Translations under genes and position numbers: made by a program
In this document: one piece after another, positions 25,682 through 33,493 of the stretch
Layout of the letters: each line of letters starts with the position of its first letter
Numbering within the stretch: position 1 is the stretch's first letter
Source: a virus
Strand: one strand, 5' to 3'
Length of the DNA: 47,466 nt
IMG/VR virus record: IMGVR_UViG_3300033144_007115
Span: 1-47,466 of that record
Notes under the pieces: model-generated
Databases searched by the model: none
What the model was told of the DNA's origin: nothing
The model's input: only the letters and a program-made list of their open reading frames with translations

Positions 25682-25955
25682 ATCTATCTAAATGTTCAGC
25701 ATACATTTCCATAAATTCAGAATATAATTTTCTTCTGTCTAAAAACGTATGCTTTTTATCTTTCCTGAGTTTGGCTCTACCCATAAGGTCAATTTCTTTC
25801 CCATATAGGCTAGAGTCCTCCATTCCCCATTCTAAAAGATGTCTAATTTTTGTATGATTTTCAGACTCAAGAGCTTTGACTAATTCCAAAACTCTACCTG
25901 TCCATCTAAATACTCTAAAACATTTAGTTTTAAAATCATTACTGTATTCCATCAA
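25659..25955 (-). CDS. Hypothetical helical protein, 98 residues
   Basis: A 98-residue, mostly helical, charged protein (VLELVKALESENHTKIRHLL, later DRRKLYSEFMEMYAEHLDRY) with no family recognised. It overlaps the lysin gene by 17 bases and the exonuclease gene by 23. The frame begins with two consecutive Met codons, either of which could be used. It could be an accessory factor of the neighbouring nuclease. Confidence 0.6.
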   Translation of the reverse strand: MMEYSNDFKTKCFRVFRWTGRVLELVKALESENHTKIRHLLEWGMEDSSLYGKEIDLMGRAKLRKDKKHTFLDRRKLYSEFMEMYAEHLDRYEQISVN

Positions 25956-26352
25956 TTTTGATGTTTTTTAAAATGGTAGTGTACATAGGATTTGTTGCGT
26001 ACCTAGCACATACTCCATTTTTATGTTTCCAGAGGCAGTTAAGAAAATCATAATAATTTCCCCCTTTATACCACTTTGTCTGCCATCTTTTATAATATTT
26101 TATACTATCTTTCCAAGTAGCATAAGAAAGATATTTTCCTTTAACTTGAAAACCAAATAGGTTATTTTTATTGAGGCAACAGTTTGTACAATTAAGCCAA
26201 CCTGTTTCTACTATAATTTGCCTTAGGACGATTCCTGGCCACTTTATGTCTTGTAACACTAATTCCTTTTTAATGTTGCTTAAACTTAATGTATTTGAGC
26301 CAGAAGGCCTAAATGACATCAGTATCAAGCTCAATATCATCAACTTTTTCAT
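25939..26352 (-). CDS. Exported glucosaminidase-type peptidoglycan hydrolase (putative endolysin)
   Basis: A 137-residue protein starting MKKLMILSLILMSFRPSG, a short signal peptide. The rest resembles a minimal Glucosaminidase/FlgJ-type domain: RQIIVETGWLN with candidate catalytic Glu49, then NKNNLFGFQ at 62-69, and SYATWKDSIKYYKRW matching the family's later Tyr/Trp motif. It would cleave the glycan strand of peptidoglycan in the periplasm after Sec export. The domain is short for the family, with four Cys near residues 55-59 and 114. It overlaps the nuclease gene upstream by 44 bases. A housekeeping or structural lysozyme is an alternative, but no other lysin is visible in this window. Confidence 0.7.
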   Translation of the reverse strand: MKKLMILSLILMSFRPSGSNTLSLSNIKKELVLQDIKWPGIVLRQIIVETGWLNCTNCCLNKNNLFGFQVKGKYLSYATWKDSIKYYKRWQTKWYKGGNYYDFLNCLWKHKNGVCARYATNPMYTTILKNIKIDGIQ

Positions 26353-26806
26353 GATTTTTTCGTTTTAAGATAAGTTCTACTACTTCTCTTACTTGTTTTT
26401 GTGAAGTAGGCTTGTATAATGTATAAGGAGTATCTCTTAACAAATTCTTAAACATTTTCCACTTTAATGGAAATGCATCATTTGCGTATCCTTTTACTTC
26501 TATAATCCAATTATCCTCTTCACTTACAAAATCAGGTAAATAAGTTATTCCTCTAACTTTGTTTTTTATTAAACCAAAATATTTTACTTTCTTACTTTTG
26601 TAAGATTCAAAACTATCTGCAGGGTATTCAAACTTTTCTAATAAAGTAAACTTTTTACTTTCATATTCAAAAGTTAATCCTGCCTTTGTAAGATGGTCAT
26701 AAGTATAAGCTTCTAACTTACTTCTAAAATTAATACCATCAATTGTAATTGCTGTTGCATTTTTTACTTTTTGGTTCCCTGTTTTATTTTTACTCTTTTT
26801 GTACAT
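26309..26806 (-). CDS. PD-(D/E)XK nuclease, DUF1064-like
   Basis: A small basic protein with the DUF1064 layout of phage endonucleases: GINFRSKLEAYTYDHL with an early Glu, TYLPDFV with the motif-II Asp, and WIIEVKGY with the ExK catalytic pair. The Lys-rich N-terminus (MYKKSKNKTGNQK) is the chosen start; an ATG five codons earlier (26821) would lengthen the overlap with the 66-residue gene. Members are proposed to cut branched or junction DNA during replication and recombination, which fits a location next to primase and SSB genes. Specificity cannot be read from sequence. Confidence 0.8.
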   Translation of the reverse strand: MYKKSKNKTGNQKVKNATAITIDGINFRSKLEAYTYDHLTKAGLTFEYESKKFTLLEKFEYPADSFESYKSKKVKYFGLIKNKVRGITYLPDFVSEEDNWIIEVKGYANDAFPLKWKMFKNLLRDTPYTLYKPTSQKQVREVVELILKRKNHEKVDDIELDTDVI

Positions 26807-26990
26807 AATTCTTACTAGCATCTTTAAGTAATGCTCTAACTACTTCTCCTAAATCTGCATCATTAGGATTCTGCCCCACCAACTCAATTATATTATTATA
26901 GGCGGTGATAACTTCTTTTTGTCTAATAGTCATACGTGTAAAAGAAACATGTCCTTCTTTAGGATGTTTTACTATTTTTGTATTTTCCAT
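26790..26990 (-). CDS. Small hypothetical protein, 66 residues
   Basis: A 66-residue protein (MENTKIVKHPKEGHVSFTRM...) with an amphipathic C-terminal half (DLGEVVRALLKDASKNYV). Its start context is AAATTTTAAGATATG, shared with several other genes here. It lies between primase and nuclease genes. Unrecognised. Confidence 0.6.
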   Translation of the reverse strand: MENTKIVKHPKEGHVSFTRMTIRQKEVITAYNNIIELVGQNPNDADLGEVVRALLKDASKNYVQKE

Positions 26991-27000
26991 ATCTTAAAAT

Positions 27001-27999
27001 TTAATAATTTTGTAATAATCCATCTAACAGTAAACTAGTATTTTCTTTACCATATGCTTTACTATAGTCTGATATATCTTTTTCTCCTGAATCTAAAGGT
27101 ACTTTTATACTAGGTAAACTATGTTCATTAACTAGTTTATTACTTCCAGTAATACCTGCTTCATCATTATCATAAAATATAACTATATTTTTAAATCTTT
27201 TTCTAAGTCCTCCCATGAATTCCACAGTAATCTCTGTGTTTTCATTTTGAGGTGCTATTGCTGGTATACCAAAAGAGGCTAATACCATAACATCCTTTAA
27301 AGACTTAGTAATAATAAGCGTTTCTCCTACCCAAGGTAATTGGTCATACCCTTGAAAATAACTCTTATCTACATTGCTAACCCACTTATGTCCATCATCA
27401 CTATAAGGAGAAAGTATTTTATATTTTCCTTTTCCCAAGTAATAGGCATAAGAAGGCTTATTATTAGGTACTTTAATTAATGTGCCATTTAACCATAAGT
27501 GACTTATAGGAATTACATTATATTCATTTAATATTTCACAAGATATTTGATATTGTGACCAATATATTTTATCTACTCCTGCATTCCAATTCCTTGTCTT
27601 TATTTGTATGGTTGTATTTCTTCTATGTCTTTCTGTTTTAGCTTTTTCATAATGCCCTATTAATAAAGGGGAAGCTTTAACTGGATTTTTTCCATTTAAT
27701 CCCAGTTTAAAATCATTGTTTATAATATTAAGAGTCTCATAGAAGGTAACTCCAAATTTAGCTTGAATGTATTTAAAACAATCAAAATATTCACTAGTAC
27801 CAAAGTCAGTGTATAAAGCATCTCCACCTGGTCTAGTTATTATACTACAAGAAGGTTTTTTATCTTTTCTTATCTCGCTACAAAATGGTTTATCCTCCCT
27901 TTCATACCCAGATATATAAAACTCAAATATCTGTATAGGAGTAATTCTTTCCAATATGTTCCTTCTTGATACTTCTTTATAAGTTTTTGTAGTATACAT
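27001..27999 (-). CDS. Toprim DNA primase, divergent
   Basis: A 332-residue primase-like protein. The N-terminus resembles a CHC2 zinc-finger domain (PFCSEIRKDKKPSCSI, then ALYTDFG) but has lost the second cysteine pair. The Toprim core is at 228-290: TLIITKSLKDVMVLASFG, then NIVIFYDNDEAG at 271-282, the acidic DxD metal site. At the position of the usual catalytic Glu of motif I (EGxxD) this protein has Lys232. It should make RNA primers with the DnaB-like helicase encoded at 29553. The start codon is only 8 bases after a terminator hairpin, so its level may be throttled relative to SSB. Confidence 0.8.
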   Translation of the reverse strand: MYTTKTYKEVSRRNILERITPIQIFEFYISGYEREDKPFCSEIRKDKKPSCSIITRPGGDALYTDFGTSEYFDCFKYIQAKFGVTFYETLNIINNDFKLGLNGKNPVKASPLLIGHYEKAKTERHRRNTTIQIKTRNWNAGVDKIYWSQYQISCEILNEYNVIPISHLWLNGTLIKVPNNKPSYAYYLGKGKYKILSPYSDDGHKWVSNVDKSYFQGYDQLPWVGETLIITKSLKDVMVLASFGIPAIAPQNENTEITVEFMGGLRKRFKNIVIFYDNDEAGITGSNKLVNEHSLPSIKVPLDSGEKDISDYSKAYGKENTSLLLDGLLQNY

Positions 28000-28007
28000 A
28001 AAAAAAT

Positions 28008-28031
28008 AAAGGGGGAACTTAGCCCCCCTTT
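28008..28031 (-). terminator. Strong terminator-like hairpin between SSB and primase genes
   Basis: AAAGGGGGG, loop CTAAGTT, CCCCCTTT followed by ATTTTTTTATG on the minus strand. The U-tract runs into the primase start codon, leaving no room for a promoter. It probably ends most SSB transcripts and lets a fraction continue. Confidence 0.8.
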
Positions 28032-28042
28032 GAGTTAGTTAA

Positions 28043-28612
28043 TTAAAAGGGTAGGTCATCAGTTGTTGATGTAGCTACCATGTCTTCTTCTGTAGGCTCT
28101 GGTAATTTTTCAAGGTGTTTTTCCTCATTAAAAGTGATTTTACTCTCTTCTTGAGTTACTTCTAAACCTTCTATCTGAGCGTAAAATGGAAGAGTAGCTT
28201 TGAACCAATTGTTCTTACCATCTCTACCTTCTACCTCTTCACCAATAAATAGGAATCTAGCCCATATTCCTACAATATGTGGAGTAATTGCTTCTACATA
28301 CTCTTTAGCTCCATCTACTTCAACAGCGTCTAGTGCCTCTCTTGTATCAAAGGCTGATGCCATTCTAGTTAAAGTTCTTTGAGTATATTCCCATGCTTTT
28401 TCACTTAACCATAAAGAGGTTTCCGCAACAGGCCCATCTAATTGTTCCCCCACTTTTCTCCCTTCAAAGGTAAATTTAATACCTGGTGTACCTTTTTTAC
28501 TACTTTCAAAGTATTCAATACTTTTTACTTTTGCTTCATGCACACCTGGTCTAATATAAGGGGATGCAAATTCTTTTTCTTCTTCTTCAAATCCGTTTGT
28601 TGAAAAATTCAT
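28043..28612 (-). CDS. Single-stranded DNA-binding protein (phage type)
   Basis: A 189-residue protein with a beta-rich core (RPGVHEAKVKSIEYFES, GIKFTFEGRKVG) and an acidic tail ending in TTDDLPF. The DDLPF ending is the classic C-terminal peptide by which SSBs recruit other replication proteins. The core does not look like bacterial Ssb, so it is probably a phage OB-fold variant. It would coat single-stranded DNA during replication and recombination. It sits between the recombination ATPase and the primase genes, and the following terminator suggests it is made in excess of the primase. The call rests mainly on tail, size and context. Confidence 0.75.
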   Translation of the reverse strand: MNFSTNGFEEEEKEFASPYIRPGVHEAKVKSIEYFESSKKGTPGIKFTFEGRKVGEQLDGPVAETSLWLSEKAWEYTQRTLTRMASAFDTREALDAVEVDGAKEYVEAITPHIVGIWARFLFIGEEVEGRDGKNNWFKATLPFYAQIEGLEVTQEESKITFNEEKHLEKLPEPTEEDMVATSTTDDLPF

Positions 28613-28632
28613 TCTTTTTATTTTTTTAATTA

Positions 28633-29343
28633 TTAATCTATGTAAATCTTATCCCAGGCAAATACAAAATCTTGCCCTTTTAAGTGTTCACATCTACTTC
28701 CACATACTAATTCTTCTTTAGCTTGAAAGTTAATTCTTAGTTCATCTTTGTCTCTATATAAGAAACCCACTGCATCAGCATTTGCACAAGTTATAGTCCT
28801 AATCTGACCTGTAAGTGCTAAATCCTTTGCTGCTACTTCTTTACCATCTTTGTTAATCATTTTATCTTTTAAATGACCTACTAAAATAATGTGCTCTGCT
28901 AATGTTCCACAATAGTCTAGCCATTTTTTAAACGCAAGTCTAAGATATAGATATCCTGCACCATTTGGTAAAGTTAATACTGATTCACCTTTAAAGTTTT
29001 TGCCCATAGGGGTCTTCATGTACATACTTTTAGCAGTCTCTTCACACCATTGCTCAAGAGCAGTAATGGTATCAATTGCTACATACTTATAAGGTTTTCC
29101 TTTTGCTTTTATTTGTTCTCCTACTTTATAAAGTTCCTTTAGGCTACTAACCTTAACTTTTAAAGCTTCAACAAAATCTGAACCACTCTCTAAATCTATT
29201 AGCAAACAGTCTGGTAACTCTGCTATTAGGGTGGTTTTTCCCATCTTTGGCTGTGAATATATAATAGTAGTCCTTGGATTCCTATTTGTCACAGCTATTT
29301 TCTCACTAGGTAGAACTATCTCTACCTCTTCTTCATCACTCAT
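28633..29343 (-). CDS. Sak4-like RecA-fold recombination ATPase (AAA_24)
   Basis: A 236-residue P-loop protein. Walker A is YSQPKMGKTT at 29-38; the acidic LLIDLESGSDF follows at 47-57; the Walker B segment is YVAIDTITALEQW near Asp91; and IILVGHLKDK is a RecA-type motif. This is the layout of phage nucleotide-binding proteins (AAA_24), including Sak4 single-strand annealing ATPases. Such proteins are often encoded next to the SSB that stimulates them, as here. It overlaps the DUF3310 gene by 8 bases. Annealing activity is inferred from family and neighbour. Confidence 0.82.
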   Translation of the reverse strand: MSDEEEVEIVLPSEKIAVTNRNPRTTIIYSQPKMGKTTLIAELPDCLLIDLESGSDFVEALKVKVSSLKELYKVGEQIKAKGKPYKYVAIDTITALEQWCEETAKSMYMKTPMGKNFKGESVLTLPNGAGYLYLRLAFKKWLDYCGTLAEHIILVGHLKDKMINKDGKEVAAKDLALTGQIRTITCANADAVGFLYRDKDELRINFQAKEELVCGSRCEHLKGQDFVFAWDKIYID

Positions 29344-29581
29344 TTAAGATTTCATTTAAAATTTCATTGTAAGTTTCAATCTTACTTATTTCTCTCTCTA
29401 CGCTTTCACCTGGCTTCTTTCCCATTCTCATTTGGTACTTAATAATATTTCCTTTACAGTATCCAATAAATTCTTCTTCTGTAAGTAAACTTCTGTGAAG
29501 TTCAAATGTCCGCATCCCTTTCCAAAGTCTATAATGCTTTGGTTTCACATAATCATAATCCTCTGATTCTGGCATATTCAT
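29336..29581 (-). CDS. DUF3310 protein
   Basis: An 81-residue protein with the DUF3310 pattern: PKHYRLWKGMRTFELHRSL, then EEFIGYCKGNIIKYQMRMG, ending in a helical Glu-rich tail with a short repeat (NEILNEILNE). DUF3310 proteins are common beside phage replication genes; some have been called nucleotide-kinase-like without proof. It overlaps the helicase gene by 29 bases and the ATPase gene by 8. A Met two codons downstream is another possible start. Confidence 0.8.
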   Translation of the reverse strand: MNMPESEDYDYVKPKHYRLWKGMRTFELHRSLLTEEEFIGYCKGNIIKYQMRMGKKPGESVEREISKIETYNEILNEILNE

Positions 29582-30608
29582 CTTTATTCATTTCTTCTGC
29601 CCTAGGCATTTCTGTAAATAAGCCCATCTCACCCAAAAACTGGAATCCTACTCTAAAGTCATCAATACCGTATGAATTCTTTAAAGCTGTAATAGACCTA
29701 AATCTATTAAATCCGTTTCTATTAACCATATTTGATATATCGTACTCCATATGGTCCATTATCTTAAATTTATATGGGTTGAATAAAGCTAATGCTACAT
29801 CACAATCTTCATATAAATTCCCAGTATCTTTGAAATCATCTGGGTCAGGAGTTATCTCCTTGTTTCTAGCTCTTTGAGAGTCTGATAAGTTTCTATTAAA
29901 CTGAGATATAGCTACTGGGCTAAAACCGTAGAAGTCCCTAGCTTCACTGAAATAATCAGATAGTTTATCTATATTCTCTTTTTTACTAAAACCTCTTTCT
30001 CTCTTTAACTTACCAACGTGGTCAGCTATTATTAATGTAATTAGATTAGGGTCATTAGGAATATACTTCTTCTCATATTGAGAAATAGCCTCTATTTTAC
30101 CATTTTGTAAAGCATGGTCACTAATATGTCTCCTAATACCAGTTGGATTTTCAGCCCCATCTATAATATCCACTACATCCTCCATTCTGTTAAAATAATC
30201 TCTACAACTTTTTATTTTATCATATGTCTCTTGTGGTATATGATTCTTTCTACTTCCCCAACCAAACATAGTGGGAACATCTAACAATACACCATAATCT
30301 TTATACATCTTCCAACAAACCCATTTACCTATCTTAAAGCTCTTTTTTCTTTCCATTGAACGGTAAAGAATTTTTAACTTTATATCAGTCTTGTCTTTGT
30401 TCTCAATATACCAATCATAGGGGTTTAACACATAAGAACAATCTGTAAAACCTGTTTTACCTGTTCCTGAATTACCTCCTATCAAGGTATAGATGCTTTG
30501 TCCAACTCCAATATGTTCTCCTAATTTATCATGACCAATGGGAATCCATTTACTCCCACCTGACATTCCAACTTCTACTTCTTGTAGTACGTTATCAAAA
30601 CTAGACAT
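29553..30608 (-). CDS. DnaB-like replicative helicase (RecA-fold core)
   Basis: A 351-residue hexameric-helicase-type ATPase. Walker A is GGNSGTGKT at 44-52, followed by LYRSMERKKS (the S-x-E segment of DnaB motif 1a), Walker B at LITLIIADHVGKL, and VAISQFNRN carrying the motif-3 Gln. There is no N-terminal primase-binding domain; the protein is essentially the motor. It would unwind the phage fork together with the Toprim primase at 27001. It overlaps the upstream 201-residue gene by one base, a spacing seen between helicases and their loaders. Confidence 0.85.
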   Translation of the reverse strand: MSSFDNVLQEVEVGMSGGSKWIPIGHDKLGEHIGVGQSIYTLIGGNSGTGKTGFTDCSYVLNPYDWYIENKDKTDIKLKILYRSMERKKSFKIGKWVCWKMYKDYGVLLDVPTMFGWGSRKNHIPQETYDKIKSCRDYFNRMEDVVDIIDGAENPTGIRRHISDHALQNGKIEAISQYEKKYIPNDPNLITLIIADHVGKLKRERGFSKKENIDKLSDYFSEARDFYGFSPVAISQFNRNLSDSQRARNKEITPDPDDFKDTGNLYEDCDVALALFNPYKFKIMDHMEYDISNMVNRNGFNRFRSITALKNSYGIDDFRVGFQFLGEMGLFTEMPRAEEMNKDEYARIRGL

Positions 30609-31213
30609 TATAAGTTGATTACATTATTTTTCTCTTCCATTTCTCCTCCTTCAACTATTAATTCACAAAATGCAGCTAAATTACTTGTTCTATTCTTATC
30701 AATAAAGTAATGCGCTCCTTGTAAATATCTATATTCATCTTTCTTTTTCTCTAATATGTAAGCTCTGGTAGCTTTAAATATAATATCTTTATCATATTCA
30801 GGGTATTTTTGTATAAAGGTTTTCATCTTCTTTATACATCCTTTTTTATCTCCTCTACTAGGATACCCATTTGTCTTACCAGCAGGGAATAACGCCCTCC
30901 AACTTTGTATCCATTCCTCTATTTCATTATTTTTTACAATAACTTTTTCAGTAATGGTATCATCTAAAATATCTTTAAATTTATCTCTGATAAATAACTC
31001 ATGCACATCAATGTTAGGAGTGGCCCCAGAATATTTGAGCCACCCCTTTTCACATAAACTATAAATACATCGAGTATATTCTCTTTGTCTATTTGAAACA
31101 AGGTTAATTAATTCACTATGTTTCTTTAAATAGATTAAATTTAAAATAGTATACTCATTTGGACTTAACTTATTATCAATTAAATTAATTGTATTAAGCT
31201 TTATTTCCATCAT
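30608..31213 (-). CDS. Putative replication initiation/helicase-loading protein, winged-helix-like
   Basis: A 201-residue protein. The first 70 residues (LSPNEYTILNLIYLKKHSEL, then RQREYTRCIYSLCEKGWLKY) look like a winged helix-turn-helix. The middle (WIQSWRALFPAGKTNGYPSR, then KGCIKKMKTFIQKYPEY) resembles the C-terminal domains of phage replisome-organiser proteins. It is directly upstream of, and overlaps by one base, the helicase gene, which supports a loader or origin-recognition role. No origin repeats were noticed nearby. Two Met codons open the frame. Confidence 0.55.
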   Translation of the reverse strand: MMEIKLNTINLIDNKLSPNEYTILNLIYLKKHSELINLVSNRQREYTRCIYSLCEKGWLKYSGATPNIDVHELFIRDKFKDILDDTITEKVIVKNNEIEEWIQSWRALFPAGKTNGYPSRGDKKGCIKKMKTFIQKYPEYDKDIIFKATRAYILEKKKDEYRYLQGAHYFIDKNRTSNLAAFCELIVEGGEMEEKNNVINL

Positions 31214-31331
31214 TTTGTTCTATTTGACAATGACAAGTAGAAGCACTTTTACCATCGTATAACTCTCCAGTATCTAGACAATCATCACATTTTACACCGT
31301 CTTCTATTATATATTCTCCATTTTCTGTCAT
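31194..31331 (-). CDS. Small zinc-ribbon-like protein, 45 residues
   Basis: The frame encodes MTENGEYIIEDGVKCDDCLD and onwards, with CxxC at residues 15-18 and CHC near residues 33-35, an acidic mini zinc-binding protein. It fills the gap between two annotated frames and overlaps the next start by 20 bases. Function unknown. Confidence 0.5.
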   Translation of the reverse strand: MTENGEYIIEDGVKCDDCLDTGELYDGKSASTCHCQIEQNDGNKA

Positions 31332-31336
31332 TATTT

Positions 31337-31582
31337 TTATGTATTATGTTCATAAATTAATCTTCTATCTTCTGACTCTTCCTCAATATTAGGTGAATAA
31401 AATTCATCTATATCTCTTTCAATACATAGACATTCAAATTCAACTGATATTACATGGGCAAGTAATTTATTATTTTCAATTGCATCCTTAGGGTAATCTT
31501 CCTTAACTAATTCAATAGCATCTTTCAATGCACTGTAATCTAATTTAGTATAATTCTTGTTTAATTTGAATGTTTGTATCAT
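31337..31582 (-). CDS. Hypothetical acidic protein, 81 residues
   Basis: An 81-residue acidic protein (YSALKDAIELVKEDYPKDAI in the middle, EEESEDRR near the end) with no recognised family. It overlaps the end of the degenerate helicase gene by four bases, so the two are coupled and may form a complex. Confidence 0.6.
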   Translation of the reverse strand: MIQTFKLNKNYTKLDYSALKDAIELVKEDYPKDAIENNKLLAHVISVEFECLCIERDIDEFYSPNIEEESEDRRLIYEHNT

Positions 31583-32748
31583 ATATCGCTTGTATATTTA
31601 ATCCATTTAGGTATTTGATTTTTCTGTGCATTGTTTAAATACTTTTTATCTATAGTATCTTCAACATATAAATTAACAATTTGAGTAATACAATTATCTA
31701 GAAAATGATACATATTATTGTATCCCTTGTAGGGTTTCCCAGAACTTACTAAGTTAATTATAAGGTCAGCTTTAATATCTTTTCCATACAAACACATAAT
31801 ATCATCACTGATAATAGTGCTAGACTTTTTATTAGGACGATTAAAATCTTCTAATATTTTTTCTATAAATTTTTCTGGAGAGTTACTTGTAACTACCTCA
31901 GATAAACCTTTTGTCTCTTTTTGTATTTTATAGGCAACAGTAATATTATTACAGACTACAAGTACTCTAAAGTAAGTATAGGCTTTAATTATTTCTATTG
32001 TTTTTTCAATTTTATTTTCCGCTGTATCTAGAAGTTTTATAACTTCTGCTTTCTTCTGTAAACTCTTTTTCAAGTGCTTTCCAGTAGTTTCACCTTTTTT
32101 CTTATATAACTGATAAAGTTCAATAAATCTTTGGTGTGTACCAATATTTTTTTGACAGTATTCTATATATCTATGTTTACTAACGTATTTTTTTGTCTCC
32201 TCTCTTGTTAAAGAAACATTTAGATTATATATTCTAGGTAACTTACTCAGCCTTAATCTATCGCAAAAAACAGTTCCTATATTATATATAATAGGAGCTC
32301 TCTTTTTTATAAACTCATTCCTAATTAATCCCTCTGAATAATTTACTCCTAAGCATAGTACACTCTCAGTAGCTACTGAAGCATATATTTTAAGTAACGT
32401 ACTTGTTGCAAATATATCAACATCATCTATAATTAGAAAATCTGTAAATCTATCAAGTTTAAATAAATCATCTACACAGATAACTGTTACATAGTCCTCA
32501 AGTTTAGCTTTAAGTATTTCATTTTCCCAAAGTATTCTATTATTTCCAGTAGCTACTACTACTGACACATTGCTAGAATAGTTTGTAGATATTAAAATTC
32601 TCTCACTACCTAATAAAGCTGCGCTTATTCTATTGAATACTTCAGGAGCTAAAACTGTTCCTCCTTCATTTCGTGTAAATAAACTTTTGATTCTATTAGC
32701 AATACCATTTATAGTAGCTGCTTCTTTAATTAAATCAGGCATTTCCAT
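31579..32748 (-). CDS. SF2 helicase-like protein lacking a P-loop
   Basis: A 389-residue protein with the general course of an SF2 helicase. Segment VSVVVATGNNRILWENEIL at 61-79 resembles motif Ia, FLIIDDVDIF at 104-113 resembles motif II (DExD) as DDVD, and the C-terminal RecA-like half has FRVLVVCNNITVAYKIQ and KADLIINLVSSGKPYKGY, resembling motifs IV and V/VI. Where motif I (GxGKT) should be there is RILISTNYSSN at 50-60, with no glycine or lysine, so ATP hydrolysis is unlikely. crAss-like phages commonly carry SF2/SNF2-type helicases; this looks like an inactive descendant, possibly scaffolding. It overlaps the 81-residue gene by four bases. Confidence 0.55.
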   Translation of the reverse strand: MEMPDLIKEAATINGIANRIKSLFTRNEGGTVLAPEVFNRISAALLGSERILISTNYSSNVSVVVATGNNRILWENEILKAKLEDYVTVICVDDLFKLDRFTDFLIIDDVDIFATSTLLKIYASVATESVLCLGVNYSEGLIRNEFIKKRAPIIYNIGTVFCDRLRLSKLPRIYNLNVSLTREETKKYVSKHRYIEYCQKNIGTHQRFIELYQLYKKKGETTGKHLKKSLQKKAEVIKLLDTAENKIEKTIEIIKAYTYFRVLVVCNNITVAYKIQKETKGLSEVVTSNSPEKFIEKILEDFNRPNKKSSTIISDDIMCLYGKDIKADLIINLVSSGKPYKGYNNMYHFLDNCITQIVNLYVEDTIDKKYLNNAQKNQIPKWIKYTSDI

Positions 32749-32749
32749 A

Positions 32750-33493
32750 TTAATCTGGTATTTGTTGTTGTCCTCTAAACTGTTGTCTAATAACTTCTTC
32801 TTGTTCCTCTACTGATTTATAATAACTATTAGAATATTTTAAATTTCCTTCAGTTATGAAATCTCCCAATAAAGCCATAGGCCTATCATCAGGAAAAAGA
32901 ATAGCTAACTTATTAAAAGTCATGATATCTTCATATAGTTTAGGAGTATATTCTCTAGCTAATATTAGCTCATCAATCATTCCTTCCCTACTTAAAAAAT
33001 GTTTTACAAAATAATAAGTATCAGACATACTTTTTAGTTTTCCATGTTTCTTTCTTTCTTTTTTAGTCTGATATTCATATCTAGTTGGATTATAATTCCA
33101 AAAAGTACCATTATGGGCAGCAACAGGTCTTTTAACTCTGTGACTGTCCAAGATTATATTTTTAGAATTATTACTCACTACATAAGGATGACAGTTTGAA
33201 ATAGAATCTTCTCCTGCAGTACTATACCTTAAATGAACTACTAATTCATCCTCAATCCCAACATTTTGACGCATAATTGCACCAAATAATTGAGATTCTT
33301 GTCTTTCATTTAATAAATCATTTTCTAAATACTCATCAAAATAACCTTTGGAAATTAAGATTCTCTCTTCATTTACCTTTTTAAGGGCAAACCCACTCCC
33401 ATCATTATTTCTATATAGACCATTATTTATAGCTTTTTCTAGTTCATCAGGGTCAAATTCAATTCCCTTTTGTTTTGCAATAATTATACACAT
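32750..33493 (-). CDS. Class II glutamine amidotransferase-like Ntn hydrolase (247 residues)
   Basis: Begins MCIIIAKQKG, placing Cys2 as the N-terminal nucleophile after Met removal. It then shows the class II order: RNNDGSGFAL, VVHLRYSTAGEDSISNCHPY, AAHNGTFWNY and MSDTYYFVKHFLS, and ends with LAILFPDDRPMALLGD. Class II domains hydrolyse glutamine to pass ammonia to a ligase, or act as related amidases/peptidases. It overlaps the 522-residue amidoligase gene by 10 bases, so it is probably that enzyme's direct partner. It is clearly different from the second such protein at 35074. Confidence 0.85.
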   Translation of the reverse strand: MCIIIAKQKGIEFDPDELEKAINNGLYRNNDGSGFALKKVNEERILISKGYFDEYLENDLLNERQESQLFGAIMRQNVGIEDELVVHLRYSTAGEDSISNCHPYVVSNNSKNIILDSHRVKRPVAAHNGTFWNYNPTRYEYQTKKERKKHGKLKSMSDTYYFVKHFLSREGMIDELILAREYTPKLYEDIMTFNKLAILFPDDRPMALLGDFITEGNLKYSNSYYKSVEEQEEVIRQQFRGQQQIPD

